Below, piece after piece: positions 45,301 to 52,523 of a stretch of DNA of 64,000 bases; position 1 is the stretch's first letter; each line of letters begins with the position of its first letter. The stretch spans positions 1-64,000 of the forward strand of contig JAZNWU010000037.1 of the NCBI GenBank assembly GCA_045593555.1. Reading direction: 5' to 3'. The notes under the pieces are model-generated. The model did not search any database and was not told where the DNA came from. It worked only from the letters and a program-made list of their open reading frames with translations. The DNA comes from Fimenecus sp045593555 (GTDB lineage Bacteria; Bacillota; Clostridia; Oscillospirales; Acutalibacteraceae). The position numbers and the translations under genes were made by a program.

Positions 45301-45637
45301 TTCCATTAAGAGACATGGAGTTGTTGATTTCTTCCCATACACCGTCATTAAGATAATGCAATGGCTCTTCTGTCATAATCGCAGTATATGTACCATCACT
45401 CTTTTTATATACTTTGGTGTATTCGTCTCTTTTTTCTTCGACTTCATAAAGTATTTCTGCATCAGAAGTGTTGTCTTCAGATGTTGGATTATTCAAAACA
45501 TCTTCAATAAATTCTTTATGTGCAATGGCATCAGTAACACTTTCTGCTAAAACCTGTAATGGTAATATCTGTACGACAATCAGGAATGCAAGAAATACTG
45601 ATAAAGCTTTACACATAGTTTTAGTTTTCTTTTTCAT
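39311..45637 (-). CDS. Secreted Rhs/YD-repeat polymorphic toxin (WapA-like)
   Basis: This 2108-aa protein has a signal peptide (KALSVFLAFLIVVQILPLQV), a DNRLRE-like carbohydrate-binding region (about 315-500, VEDTWVAYDSS), two carbohydrate-binding-like modules (NGGFREGFEGWEDEP), a Cys-rich insert near 1205-1240, many YD repeats (YTYDANGNL type) and the Rhs core end RYYSPEIGRFINTDD with YCENNPINYVDYFGL. The last 178 residues are a non-repeat tip with hydrophobic segments, the expected toxin domain. Rhs/WapA proteins kill neighbouring cells on contact. It is expressed from an agr-type promoter; the SD is AGGAG. Confidence 0.88.
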   Translation of the reverse strand: MKKKTKTMCKALSVFLAFLIVVQILPLQVLAESVTDAIAHKEFIEDVLNNPTSEDNTSDAEILYEVEEKRDEYTKVYKKSDGTYTAIMTEEPLHYLNDGVWEEINNSMSLNGNLYTNLDNLFNVEFPESIDSNENLTVEKDGYELSFSVDNIEESSAVVENDIVVSDTNIPVADEAIAQTQSSVTYNDVAEDTDLQYIVTPNSIKENIIVSNKESVKDTYTFTFETNGLDAEKLDDGSVIFKDELNEIKFRIPRPVMTDANFTFSYDIDVVLIENADGTISLEYSPSSDWTSSSDRVYPITIDPAIVVENKEVSWVEDTWVAYDSSDSDMQNGNGYNDWLAILANQTTTDNDGNIQQLNSEIYTKFNIDVLKSLGDNIVFTEVQYLFIGASADGKALAKKIATPIDLTTVTYATKPSLEDEIIDYYTSPYTLENDDSADFSYIHFNITKPLNEWYNGAENNGFAVIAGNEEYSGLFYLNGVQTTTSSSGTTTKTYTTAIVLDYVEVGGYNENHNYHSQSVGRAGTGYVNDFTQQVSILRDDLSIDGNIMPVSVGMIYNSATYDKIKSLNYNTLMAYGNGWTPNYLRAFVQMSDNQLTYYTENGSAIDYTYTIENDVVTFEETYSDIYGEYGYEIEYVAATDTEAEHIVITRPDGYEERFNNMGLLASVTNPDYPSQKINIMYDSMYRIDYITDGVGRKYDYVYDDTTNLLSKVKCYAADGTSITAGSTTSPLEVNYTYDENKNLTSVMFPDGKSATYTYDTNGNITSIANIDGYRIVYDYDENGKVTKVTEQALDGTNYVNGNFITYDRLSPTQIKLTDGNGNYEIYQFNNNGTLLYTTDRLGNYTLNNDVGSNNTYFISSNDYRTNAENLLLNASFEDSDTLTSRAKHWENSSSAFERTTSDNAYFGDYVYTASKTNNTTVYQKQTVEVLSGGEYTFSAYVKSDETNSGKLYLNISSYNSSNSKTETESIPVESTGGEWQRYSVTLDAPSNTKKIVVEFGFKNSQGTFYVDNVQLEQASSANEYNYIENGGFREGFEGWEDEPTYSIVDTEINGSNEKAVLFDGDTNGENTVYQIVKIDGKKDDVFTIGGWLKGLFVNSSTNNTWILNSINETTNTNIFNFTNDRLAHIDVAYQYDVENEDGTTETLTETITVPFCENIDDWQFAAKDFALKGDCNEILVVIRYSKNANSALVSNIELTKDEDAIVFSDEEETTTEETGTCKCDNCEESDCTCTCESESSCDRAQCKCRGTIVGKDDFGNITSITTFDGIKTIQTLSQYSENGNYLVSETDEDGNTFTYDYSLLNGILNAITDAKNNNTTYTYDASGNLTQVSSSNSSANYTYENDKLIAITHNGFSYNLSYDLWGQLTQVSVGAQPIITYVYGENEYRDRIVSSTYHNDDSEIYDNSVTTTTEYQYDGIGNITEIIINGETKFIYTYDSFGGLTEISATDSRIIRYTDDRTDILDFDNNYIYSSYTNDDGDFIEIIGGVTYTSKSYDNIYDITTGTTTEKSDVTATNGKTIGTIDKQDWFDRYTESIVQTESANDTNSDNTFAAIKTEYTYSEYDNNKTSNRVETYVNKVYNGTNILEENLAEYYGFSYDYDSNGNITAEYEYDAEGGENLRYSYVYDELNQLVRYNDNVSSPRRSYTFTYDNAGNILSKSTYAYRTGTLGTALSTINYTYDDTWADKLIQYNGVTIDYDNIGNPLSLMGATLSWSGRQLDSYEITDENTDETTRIEYSYDEDGLRHRKSIYVNDVLTEEYNYTWANGKLVNQVYTTYQNNTSTSYAVKFIYDSFDTPQGFILNNDKTYLYLKNIQGDIISVINESGETVLSYVYNAWGEFEQKVGAGDSNTIELMKKFLPFAYRGYCYDYDTGLYYLQSRYYSPEIGRFINTDDTQIAIATQGTILGANLFAYCENNPINYVDYFGLEKACIREFAKDFEPLFGSFLIHRRARTGPTKYYVQFGSGVKIKSGVVNFYNGERTKFYEQMGIPYSWDTNYYTITTNSYNIRKSLTILIADIAGAYITKDIKWVLGLITGWGIDSLVKKLIDKCFKKPGEYKVVTLTAKIKYRYTYDAVITAYTYKKNKQTGKWELQNTITTFSLDLA

Positions 45638-45741
45638 ACTTTTTCTCCTTTACTTAATTTGATATTTTGTGTATACGATATTTGACTATTAATTCGACTG
45701 TATCCTACACCTCCAATATGCAGATACTATATTTCGACGTA

Positions 45742-45809
45742 ATTATAGTGTTTTTAACACTTCTAAAAAATAGTTAATGTCAAAATGCTGATTATTTATG
45801 TCAAATTGC
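45742..45809 (-). promoter_or_regulatory. LytTR/AgrA-type direct repeats and -10 of the Rhs gene
   Basis: Minus strand: GCAATTTGACAT (45809-45798) and GCATTTTGACAT (45788-45777), starts 21 bp apart. A consensus TATAAT (45747-45742) begins 41 nt from the second repeat. Confidence 0.8.
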
Positions 45810-45812
45810 AAG

Positions 45813-45837
45813 AAAAAAGCACCCCGTAAAGAGGTGC
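45813..45837 (-). terminator. Terminator of the agrA-agrC operon
   Basis: AGCACC and GGTGCT close a hairpin 18 nt after the agrC stop, followed on the minus strand by six T. Confidence 0.8.
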
Positions 45838-45854
45838 TAATGTGCTAAAAATAG

Positions 45855-47141
45855 TTATTTAGTGTTGGAAAGCATTATAATTGAGGTAAATGTTTTATTT
45901 AGAGAATCGTATCTCCAATCATAATCACCATTATACTTTTTGAGAGCTTTTATAACACTCTTAATGCCGATACCATGAATATTTTTATCATTCTTAGTTG
46001 TAAGTAAGGTGTTGTTTAATGATTTTGGTGTTGTATCACAGCTGTTTGAGACGATTAGAATATCATAGGTATTTCTATAATCGGTTGATAGTGAGATTTC
46101 TCGTTTTTCTGATTTTTCTGCAGATTCTAGCGCATTATCAAGAAGATTACCAAGAATTGTAACCAGGTCATAATCTGTAACATAATCAAAATTCTTCAAA
46201 CGAATATCAAGGAAAAGCTTAATTTTCTTAATTCTACATTCAGTCAAATACTTATTCAAAATTACATCTAAAGCCTGGTTTCCACTATGACCTACTTGAC
46301 TATAAGTTTCAAGATTTTGAGCCATAATGTTTATGTATTCATCAATTTTTGGATTATCGTTAAGATTCTTAATTGCAGTAAGATGCTTCTTTGCGTCGTG
46401 TGCATAAATCATTAAGTCTTGATTTTGTTGTTCAAGAATATCATAATAGTTCTTTTCTATTTCAATCTTATTCATTTCATTTTTCAAAAGAAAAAGTTCA
46501 TTTTCTTTTTCGGTATTTCGTTGATAAGTTATAAAAGTAATTATTGTTGGTAGAAGGAGAATCAAACTTATTGTAGCCACAGCAATTTGTCCAGTTTTGT
46601 TTATGCCACAATATGCACACACATACCAAAATATAAGTACGGATATAAGAATTGAAAATGGATAAATGTAGAGTGAAAATGGAATTTTCACTTGTTTTTC
46701 TTTAATAACAAATTTTGATAGAATTAGGGTGCTGATAAAATACAATCCTTTACTACTAGAAGCAAGTAAAATTAGAATAACATTATCTTCTAAATAAGAA
46801 CGAATGGCAGTTTCAGTTATTACACTCAAAATAAATTCAATTGCATATTCCCAAATCATTGAAATTGTTACCAAGATTATTGAATATACTATAATTTTTT
46901 TCCAATTAATTTTAAAACATAAACAGCCAAAAGTGATATTCATTAAAGTGAAATACAACATGTTTAACCACACTATATTACCACCTATAATATTCACTAA
47001 TAATGCTGTAATGAACAGTGCTAATCCAATTAAACAGCAACAAATTGATTTGTACTTTTTTACGCCCGCTTGTGAAAAAAATACGAAAGCCGTAAGCATT
47101 TCCACAATATAGACAATTAACAATATTCCAGTATAAACCAT
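45855..47141 (-). CDS. agrC: AgrC-type sensor histidine kinase
   Basis: This 428-aa protein has six to seven membrane helices in residues 1-215, the H-box YAHDAKKHLTAIKNL (phospho-acceptor His about 265), and a GHKL ATPase with N-box LGNLLDNALESAEKSE and G-box NIHGIGIKSVIKALKKYNG. It would sense the cyclic peptide made by AgrB/AgrD. The ATG at 47141 follows GAGGAG and lies 2 nt after the agrA stop, in place of an upstream ATG that overlaps agrA. Confidence 0.88.
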   Translation of the reverse strand: MVYTGILLIVYIVEMLTAFVFFSQAGVKKYKSICCCLIGLALFITALLVNIIGGNIVWLNMLYFTLMNITFGCLCFKINWKKIIVYSIILVTISMIWEYAIEFILSVITETAIRSYLEDNVILILLASSSKGLYFISTLILSKFVIKEKQVKIPFSLYIYPFSILISVLIFWYVCAYCGINKTGQIAVATISLILLLPTIITFITYQRNTEKENELFLLKNEMNKIEIEKNYYDILEQQNQDLMIYAHDAKKHLTAIKNLNDNPKIDEYINIMAQNLETYSQVGHSGNQALDVILNKYLTECRIKKIKLFLDIRLKNFDYVTDYDLVTILGNLLDNALESAEKSEKREISLSTDYRNTYDILIVSNSCDTTPKSLNNTLLTTKNDKNIHGIGIKSVIKALKKYNGDYDWRYDSLNKTFTSIIMLSNTK

Positions 47142-47143
47142 AA

Positions 47144-47842
47144 TCATCTCCTCATTAAATAATCGAACCAAAACTTATGAAATTCTGCTTGTTTTCTCGA
47201 TGCAATTGGAACGCGAATCGTTTCATTTAAAAATAATTCTGTATAACTGTACTTTGTAACATAATGCAGATTAACAAGAAAAGATTTATGCACTAAATAG
47301 AAAAAAGTTGTAGGCAATCTATTGTTCCACTCCATAATTGATTCTCGTATGACATATGTACCATCTTTTGTGAAAAGATAGTTTTTTCTATTATCTCTTT
47401 TTAAATAGATTATGTCATCAACAAGAACTCTTGTATGCTCTGTATTATTTTGAACAAATACATCAACATAAGAACCATCTATATATTCCATAGCTTTATC
47501 AAGACTTGAATATAAACGCTTTACATCAAAAGGCTTTTCAAAAAATCGGAATATTTGTAAGTCCATAGCATCATCCTGATACTTGCCATATGCAGTGACA
47601 AAGAATATAACAACTTTACTATTTCTTTCTTTTAGTTTATGAGCTATTTCCAATCCGTTAATCTCCGGCATTTGAATGTCTAAAAATACTAAATCATAGG
47701 TTTTCTTATTTTTGATAATTTCTGTTGGGGAAGAAGTTGTCTCAATATTGCATGGAATAAAATGATTTTTCATATATTCATGTACATGAACTTTTAATTC
47801 ATTTACATATTTTACTTCATCATCGCAAACAAGTATTCGCAT
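47144..47842 (-). CDS. agrA: AgrA-type LytTR response regulator
   Basis: This 232-aa protein has a receiver domain with phospho-acceptor Asp in YDLVFLDIQMPEING (about residue 56), Thr in FFVTAYG and Lys in FEKPFD, and a C-terminal LytTR domain (130-230: DDIIYLKRDNRKNYLFTKDG ... VHKSFLVNLHYVTKYSY). LytTR proteins bind direct repeats. It is first in the operon with agrC, behind its own pair of such repeats, which suggests positive autoregulation. The ATG follows AAAGGAGT. Confidence 0.9.
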   Translation of the reverse strand: MRILVCDDEVKYVNELKVHVHEYMKNHFIPCNIETTSSPTEIIKNKKTYDLVFLDIQMPEINGLEIAHKLKERNSKVVIFFVTAYGKYQDDAMDLQIFRFFEKPFDVKRLYSSLDKAMEYIDGSYVDVFVQNNTEHTRVLVDDIIYLKRDNRKNYLFTKDGTYVIRESIMEWNNRLPTTFFYLVHKSFLVNLHYVTKYSYTELFLNETIRVPIASRKQAEFHKFWFDYLMRR

Positions 47843-47889
47843 ATATAATTACTCCTTTTAACAAAACTTCTACCCAATTTTACATTATA

Positions 47890-47956
47890 ATTGTATCAAA
47901 AGAGTATGTTATAAGCAAGTGAAATGTCAAAATGCAGATTATTCATGTCAAATTGC
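47890..47956 (-). promoter_or_regulatory. LytTR/AgrA-type direct repeats and -10 of agrAC
   Basis: Minus strand: GCAATTTGACAT (47956-47945) and GCATTTTGACAT (47935-47924), starts 21 bp apart. TACAAT (47895-47890) begins 40 nt from the second repeat. This points to autoinduction. Confidence 0.8.
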
Positions 47957-47961
47957 AAAGA

Positions 47962-47990
47962 AAAGAGCATCACAGTGTTTTCTGTGATGC
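47962..47990 (-). terminator. Terminator of the XRE gene
   Basis: GCATCACAG pairs with CTGTGATGC (47967-47990), followed on the minus strand by TCTTTTCTTT. Confidence 0.75.
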
Positions 47991-48003
47991 TTTCTTTGAA
48001 TCT

Positions 48004-48333
48004 CTAATCGTATGTATTATTTGTTTCTGATATGTATGTAAGCAATAGTTTATAAATTATTTTTTGTTTATCATCTGGAAGTTGTCTTAAAAGTTTAACA
48101 GTGTCTTCAACTTCTTCTGAAATTTTACCTATTAAATAATAATCAGGGGTACCACCAAGCACTTCACATGTTTTAAATATAAACAGGGTTGTAGGGATAT
48201 ATAACCCTCTCTCAATGCTTGAAATATGGTTTTTTGAATATCCAATTAGTTCTGAAAACTGTTCCTGATTTAATCCTTTTTCTTTTCTTCGTTGCATTAT
48301 TCGAATGCCAATGAGTTTATTATCTAATTTCAC
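48004..48333 (-). CDS. XRE-family regulator between agrAC and agrDB
   Basis: This 109-aa protein has a Cro/C1 HTH in residues 5-65 (IGIRIMQRRKEKGLNQEQFS, ELIGYSKNHISSIERGLYIP) and a helical C terminus (LLRQLPDDKQKIIYKLLLTY). It is a typical small repressor. GTG at 48333 is chosen; GTG codons at 48342 and 48345 are alternatives. It is divergent from agrD, with a palindrome in between, so it may control agrD as well as itself. Confidence 0.8.
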   Translation of the reverse strand: MKLDNKLIGIRIMQRRKEKGLNQEQFSELIGYSKNHISSIERGLYIPTTLFIFKTCEVLGGTPDYYLIGKISEEVEDTVKLLRQLPDDKQKIIYKLLLTYISETNNTYD

Positions 48334-48392
48334 AATTATCACCACTCCGTATATATGCTATCATTTGGAGTTGAAAAAATAAACAAAGTATA

Positions 48393-48407
48393 ACAGAATA
48401 GTTCTGT
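48393..48407. promoter_or_regulatory. Palindromic operator candidate upstream of the XRE gene
   Basis: ACAGAATAGTTCTGT is a 15-bp palindrome centred 67 bp upstream of the XRE start and 150 bp upstream of agrD. Confidence 0.5.
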
Positions 48408-48463
48408 ATAATGATTATAAATCATAGAAAATATTGGAAAATTCTGTGAGTATATTATTTCTT

Positions 48464-48531
48464 GCAAATTATCATTATTTTTTAGCATTTTGAATAATTA
48501 AATTGAAAAGGTTTTTTTACTGTGTTAGAAT
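48464..48531 (+). promoter_or_regulatory. agrD promoter with degenerate LytTR-type repeats
   Basis: TTGAAA (48503-48508), 17-bp spacer and TAGAAT (48526-48531) form a good promoter. GCAAATTATCAT (48464-48475) and GCATTTTGAATA (48485-48496) start 21 bp apart, and the -10 begins exactly 41 nt after the second, as at the other agr-type promoters. The better -35 suggests basal expression plus induction. Confidence 0.65.
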
Positions 48532-48552
48532 CAAAAAAAGGAGAATATCACT

Positions 48553-48705
48553 ATGAAAAATAAAAAGAATATTTTTGTAAATGCTGTTAAGAAAGCAGCT
48601 GAAAAATCATTGAGAAGAGATGCTAACAGTACCTCGTGTACAACTATTTATCAGCCTAAGGTGCCATCTAAATTAAATGAATATAAAAAGATTAATAAGG
48701 AATGA
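48553..48705 (+). CDS. agrD: AgrD-type cyclic autoinducer peptide precursor
   Basis: This 50-aa peptide has an amphipathic basic N terminus (KNKKNIFVNAVKKAAEKSL), a central NSTSCTTIY with the Cys expected to form the thiolactone, and the conserved charged C-terminal tail YQPKVPSKLNEYKK. This three-part design is that of AgrD. The ATG follows AAAGGAGAA, and the stop overlaps the agrB start (ATGA). Confidence 0.88.
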   Translation: MKNKKNIFVNAVKKAAEKSLRRDANSTSCTTIYQPKVPSKLNEYKKINKE

Positions 48706-49289
48706 TTAGTAAATTATCAGCAAAAATCGTATGCAGATTAATTGATACATCAATAATAAATAATACTGAAAAGGAATTGTATTCTTACGGATTCTTTATA
48801 TTATTATCACAGATACTATATTTCATTTTAACTGTAATATTTGGAGTTCTTTTTAATATAGTTCTTGAAAGTATTATTTTTTATGTTGTATTTCAATTTA
48901 TAAGAACAAATGCTGGTGGGATACATGCTTCAAGTGAATTGAAATGCGAGGTAGCAACTACCTTATCATTATTTTTATGTCTTGGAATTGTAAAACTATG
49001 TGACCTTTATAATTTTAAGTCAGTAGTATTAATTTTAACGTTAGTTGCTGCCGTTTTAATCTTTCTTTTGTGTCCACTTGATACTCCTGAAAAGCCACTG
49101 ACTATAAAAGAAAAGAAGTATTTTCGCAAAAAATCATGGATAATTCTGCTTATAATTTTAACTATTATATGCTTATCACTGTGGTTTAAAATCAATACCT
49201 TGATTTATCCATGTTGCATGAGCTTGATTTTAGAAGGAATATTACTTTTCTTAGGTAAAATAAAGGAAAATAGAAAAAAGAATGGATAA
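48702..49289 (+). CDS. agrB: AgrB-type membrane peptidase
   Basis: This 195-aa protein has several membrane helices and the AgrB active site: His in AGGIHASSELKCEVATT and Cys eight residues later. AgrB removes the AgrD tail and closes the ring. It overlaps agrD by 4 nt and the next gene by 8 nt. Confidence 0.9.
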   Translation: MISKLSAKIVCRLIDTSIINNTEKELYSYGFFILLSQILYFILTVIFGVLFNIVLESIIFYVVFQFIRTNAGGIHASSELKCEVATTLSLFLCLGIVKLCDLYNFKSVVLILTLVAAVLIFLLCPLDTPEKPLTIKEKKYFRKKSWIILLIILTIICLSLWFKINTLIYPCCMSLILEGILLFLGKIKENRKKNG

Positions 49290-49659
49290 TGTTTTTGGAA
49301 TATTCCTAAAAGAAAAACGTCAACAAAATGGATTATCACTAAGAGCATTAGGTAAACAAGTAGAATTATCTCATATTTATTTATATAATATTGAGAGTGG
49401 GAAAAAAGCACCACCAAGTGATGATGCGATTAAACGACTTGCAAACGCTCTTAATTTAGATGAAAAATCTCGATTGTTATTTTTTGATATTGCTGCCAAA
49501 TGTAAATATGATATAGACAGTAGTAATTATTACATACCTGTTGATATATCGCAGTATCTTAATGAAAATGAAGATGCGAGAAATGTTATACGTGAGGTAA
49601 ATCAAAAAGAACAACATAACTCGTTTTGGAACGATTTATTAAAAGAATTAAAAGAATAA
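49282..49659 (+). CDS. XRE-family regulator co-transcribed with agrDB
   Basis: This 125-aa protein has an HTH in residues 1-65 (FLKEKRQQNGLSLRALGKQV, LSHIYLYNIESGKKAPP) and a helical C-terminal part (YIPVDISQYLNENEDARNVI) as in small phage-type regulators. It overlaps agrB, so it is the third gene of the agrDB operon, an unusual companion. Target unknown. Confidence 0.82.
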   Translation: MDNVFGIFLKEKRQQNGLSLRALGKQVELSHIYLYNIESGKKAPPSDDAIKRLANALNLDEKSRLLFFDIAAKCKYDIDSSNYYIPVDISQYLNENEDARNVIREVNQKEQHNSFWNDLLKELKE

Positions 49660-49660
49660 A

Positions 49661-49690
49661 TATGTCCCGAATGGGATATATTTTTTGTTT
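49661..49690 (+). terminator. Terminator of the agrDB operon
   Basis: ATATGTCCC and GGGATATAT form a stem with loop GAAT, followed by six T. Confidence 0.75.
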
Positions 49691-49716
49691 GTTGTGTTAT
49701 CCAATGGAGAACAAAA

Positions 49717-49905
49717 ATGATTGTATTATCGAAATGTTTTCAACAAAAAGTTAAAAAAGTGCATTGCCCTGTTTGTGGCGGTAGATTATGTGATGTCAAT
49801 TTATCTGAAAGAATATTTTTGAATAATCAAAACATGAAGAGTGAGATAGTATTAAAGTGTCACAAATGTAGAAATCAAATAGGAATATCAGTGCAGAATA
49901 ATTAA
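49717..49905 (+). CDS. Small zinc-ribbon protein (62 aa)
   Basis: Cys pairs HCPVCGG...LC and KCHKCRNQIG at residues 17-20 and about 49-52 form a four-Cys zinc ribbon, like the small Com/KTR-type proteins of phages and ICEs. The ATG follows GGAGAAC. Function unknown. Confidence 0.65.
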   Translation: MIVLSKCFQQKVKKVHCPVCGGRLCDVNLSERIFLNNQNMKSEIVLKCHKCRNQIGISVQNN

Positions 49906-49930
49906 ATTATAAGTACAGTGCTTCATTAAA

Positions 49931-49969
49931 AATAGAAGTCTGACGATTTCGTCGGACTTCTATTTTTTG
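49931..49969. terminator. Strong terminator after the zinc-ribbon gene
   Basis: AATAGAAGTCTGACGA pairs with TCGTCGGACTTCTATT, followed by T5G. Confidence 0.85.
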
Positions 49970-50086
49970 TCCTTCGAAAAGAAAGGACATAATGAAACAA
50001 TTTTGGTTAGCATATATAGCTAAATACCCATAGTCTCCTGAATTTTTGAATTTAGAAAACATCAAAAATTTAAGGAGACTTTAAAA

Positions 50087-50614
50087 ATGAGTTTTAACAG
50101 AAGAAATGAATATAAAAAATATATTGCAAAACAGGAAGTTCAAAAAAGAGAATACATAGCACTTGGTCTCTCTAAAGAACAGATAGAAACAATACAGGAA
50201 TTAGACAGACAACAGTTTTTGAGTGATATGCGTTTTTATATGCATAATCAATCTTTTGATTATGTGAATGATGACTTTGAAGCTGATGAACAAAGTCCAC
50301 TATTCAAAAGATTTTTTCATTCTTTAACAACATATCAGGAACCAATTGATAAACACCTTGGTATGGATATTGACAGTGGTGATTTGATAGTTGCAATAAA
50401 ACGACTATCACCAATTCAAAAAGAAATTTTAAAACTGTTGATTGATGGTTGTTCAGTAGAGGAAATTAATAAAATCACAAGAATTCCTTGTCGAACCATT
50501 TACTACAAAAAGAATCAAATCAAAAATAAGTTACTTCCGTCCATGAAAAAACTTTTTCCGGAATGTTTTGACAGTGATAATCGCACATTTGTCGGAGGTG
50601 ATGAAAATGAGTAA
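50087..50614 (+). CDS. Sigma-70 region-4-like protein of the ICE integration module
   Basis: This 175-aa protein ends in a region-4-like HTH (AIKRLSPIQKEILKLLIDGC, SVEEINKITRIPCRTIYYKK) after an acidic middle. In Tn1549-type elements a gene of this kind precedes the small protein and the serine integrase. The ATG follows AAGGAGAC. Confidence 0.78.
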   Translation: MSFNRRNEYKKYIAKQEVQKREYIALGLSKEQIETIQELDRQQFLSDMRFYMHNQSFDYVNDDFEADEQSPLFKRFFHSLTTYQEPIDKHLGMDIDSGDLIVAIKRLSPIQKEILKLLIDGCSVEEINKITRIPCRTIYYKKNQIKNKLLPSMKKLFPECFDSDNRTFVGGDENE

Positions 50615-50783
50615 AATAAGTGAGTGGAGTTCAGCAGAATACTTCGCAGCTTTAAAACTCATAGAATTACTTTATTTGGAAGGTCATATTCCAGATTATA
50701 TGTTTAGGAATATTTTAGAAGAAGCAGAAGATGATGTTGATATAACACATTTTAAAATTAAACAAGAAACAATGGAGGAATAA
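50607..50783 (+). CDS. Small helical protein upstream of integrase (58 aa)
   Basis: The peptide MSKISEWSSAEYFAALKLIE continues with LLYLEGHIPDYMFRNILEEA, a pattern seen in the small (SHOCT-like or Xis-like) gene before serine integrases. ATG at 50607 is 8 nt after GGAGG; the ATG at 50601 is too close. It lies 3 bp before the integrase. Confidence 0.7.
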   Translation: MSKISEWSSAEYFAALKLIELLYLEGHIPDYMFRNILEEAEDDVDITHFKIKQETMEE

Positions 50784-50786
50784 GAA

Positions 50787-52523
50787 ATGTACGGTATTAA
50801 TATGGAACTTCAAAATCGAAATGTAGTAATTTATGGTCGTGTTTCCACAGAACATGAGGCTCAATTATCAGCATTGGAAAATCAGATGGATTGGTATAAA
50901 CCTTTTTTAGCAAGACATCCTGAATGGAATCTTATAGGCACTTATGTTGATGAGGGTATCACAGGAACTTCAGCACAGAAGAGACCGCAATTTCTTCAAA
51001 TGATAAAGGATGCAAAGAAAAAGAAATTTGACCTAATCATAACTCGTGAGGTATCTCGTTTTGCAAGAAATACAGTTGATACACTTCAATATACAAGAGA
51101 ATTAAAGGCAAAGGGAGTAGAGGTGTATTTTATTAATGATAACATCAGAACTTTTGATGGTGATGGTGAGTTGCGATTGACTATTATGGCTACTCTTGCA
51201 CAGGATGAAAGTCGCAAAACATCAGTAAGAGTTAAAAGTGGTCAACAAACGTCTATGGAAAAAGGCGTTTTTTATGGTAATGGAAATATTTTAGGTTATG
51301 ACCGTGTTGGCAAAAATATGGTTTTAAATCCCGAACAAGCAGAAACTGTACGAATGATATTTAATATGTATTTAAGCGGAATGGGTATTACTCAAATAAA
51401 GTATGTATTAGAAAAGGAGGGGAGATTGACTGCGATGGGAAAAAGTAGTTGGCATGGAACGGTAATTTCACATGTTTTGAGAAATACATTTTATTGTGGA
51501 ATTATCACATACCATAAACAGTATAGTTTAGATTACCTTACTCAAAAAATAGTAAATAATCACGGAGAAATTGAATTGACTCAAGTTATTGGTACACACG
51601 AACCTATTGTTTCAAAAGAGGATTTTGACCGAGTTCAGAAAATAATGGAGAGTAAGAGGCGTGAGATTCCTCACTTGCGTACTGGAATAAGATACGGAGA
51701 AAAACCACATCGAACTGTATGGGGAAAATTAATGATTTGCTCTTGTGGTCACAAGTTTTCGAGAAGAGTATGGAATCGAAAAGATGGTTCTTCAAATGTT
51801 GGATATATTTGTTATACAATTAATAATAAGGGTTCGTTACAGACGAGAAAAAACAAAGGATTACCACTTACTGCAACTTGCGACACCCCACAAATACAAG
51901 AATGGAAACTAAAAATGATGGCGAAATACATATTTGAAAAGTACGTCACAGATACAAGCAGAGTTCTTGAATTGGCACAAGCTATAGTCGAAAATCATAT
52001 AACAGATAAATATGATGATGTAGATGATAATAGTGAAATCATAAGAAGAAAGGAAGCTGAACTTACAAAACTTAAAAGAAAACTTGATGGATTTATGGAG
52101 ATGAGGTCAGAAGGAGAAATCAGCAGGGAAGTATTTCTTGGAAAAAGTGAAGAATTAAATAAAAAGATAGCAATCCTGGAAAACGAGATAAATAAACTCT
52201 CCATAAAAGATGAGGTGAAATCTCAGGAGGTAATCAATTATAATGAAAAACTTTTGGCATTGAAAGAACTTCTAAATAGTTATGTTGATTTTAAAAATCT
52301 CAAAGATATTCCTGAAAATGTTGTTGAAGCATTTATAAAAGAAATACGAGTTTCAAAGGAGGGGATAGATTGGTGTTTTAGAACTGACGAATCAGTTCAT
52401 AGCTGTATTGTAACGGGACGAAAAACCAAAACAAGTGAATTGGTGGAGTTGAATATTGATGATAGGTGCCATTTGGACAAGTGTTTCGCAGGCAGCAATC
52501 AAGGGATGAAGGAATTAAGCTAA
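50787..52523 (+). CDS. Large serine recombinase, ICE integrase/excisionase
   Basis: This 578-aa protein has the resolvase domain with the nucleophile Ser in VVIYGRVSTEHEAQ (about residue 20), EVSRFARNTVD and DESRKTSVRVKSG, a recombinase domain (160-270), a zinc-ribbon domain (CSCGHKFSRR ... C) and a coiled coil (430-500). These are features of TndX/Tn1549-type integrases. As the last gene it marks the right end of the element. The ATG follows GGAGGAATAAG. Confidence 0.93.
   Translation: MYGINMELQNRNVVIYGRVSTEHEAQLSALENQMDWYKPFLARHPEWNLIGTYVDEGITGTSAQKRPQFLQMIKDAKKKKFDLIITREVSRFARNTVDTLQYTRELKAKGVEVYFINDNIRTFDGDGELRLTIMATLAQDESRKTSVRVKSGQQTSMEKGVFYGNGNILGYDRVGKNMVLNPEQAETVRMIFNMYLSGMGITQIKYVLEKEGRLTAMGKSSWHGTVISHVLRNTFYCGIITYHKQYSLDYLTQKIVNNHGEIELTQVIGTHEPIVSKEDFDRVQKIMESKRREIPHLRTGIRYGEKPHRTVWGKLMICSCGHKFSRRVWNRKDGSSNVGYICYTINNKGSLQTRKNKGLPLTATCDTPQIQEWKLKMMAKYIFEKYVTDTSRVLELAQAIVENHITDKYDDVDDNSEIIRRKEAELTKLKRKLDGFMEMRSEGEISREVFLGKSEELNKKIAILENEINKLSIKDEVKSQEVINYNEKLLALKELLNSYVDFKNLKDIPENVVEAFIKEIRVSKEGIDWCFRTDESVHSCIVTGRKTKTSELVELNIDDRCHLDKCFAGSNQGMKELS

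Noticed and set aside
50787..52523. Serine integrase as the enzyme that flips the cassettes
   Set aside because: Serine recombinases use 2-bp cores and different site designs, and the tyrosine recombinase is 70 bp from the first site.
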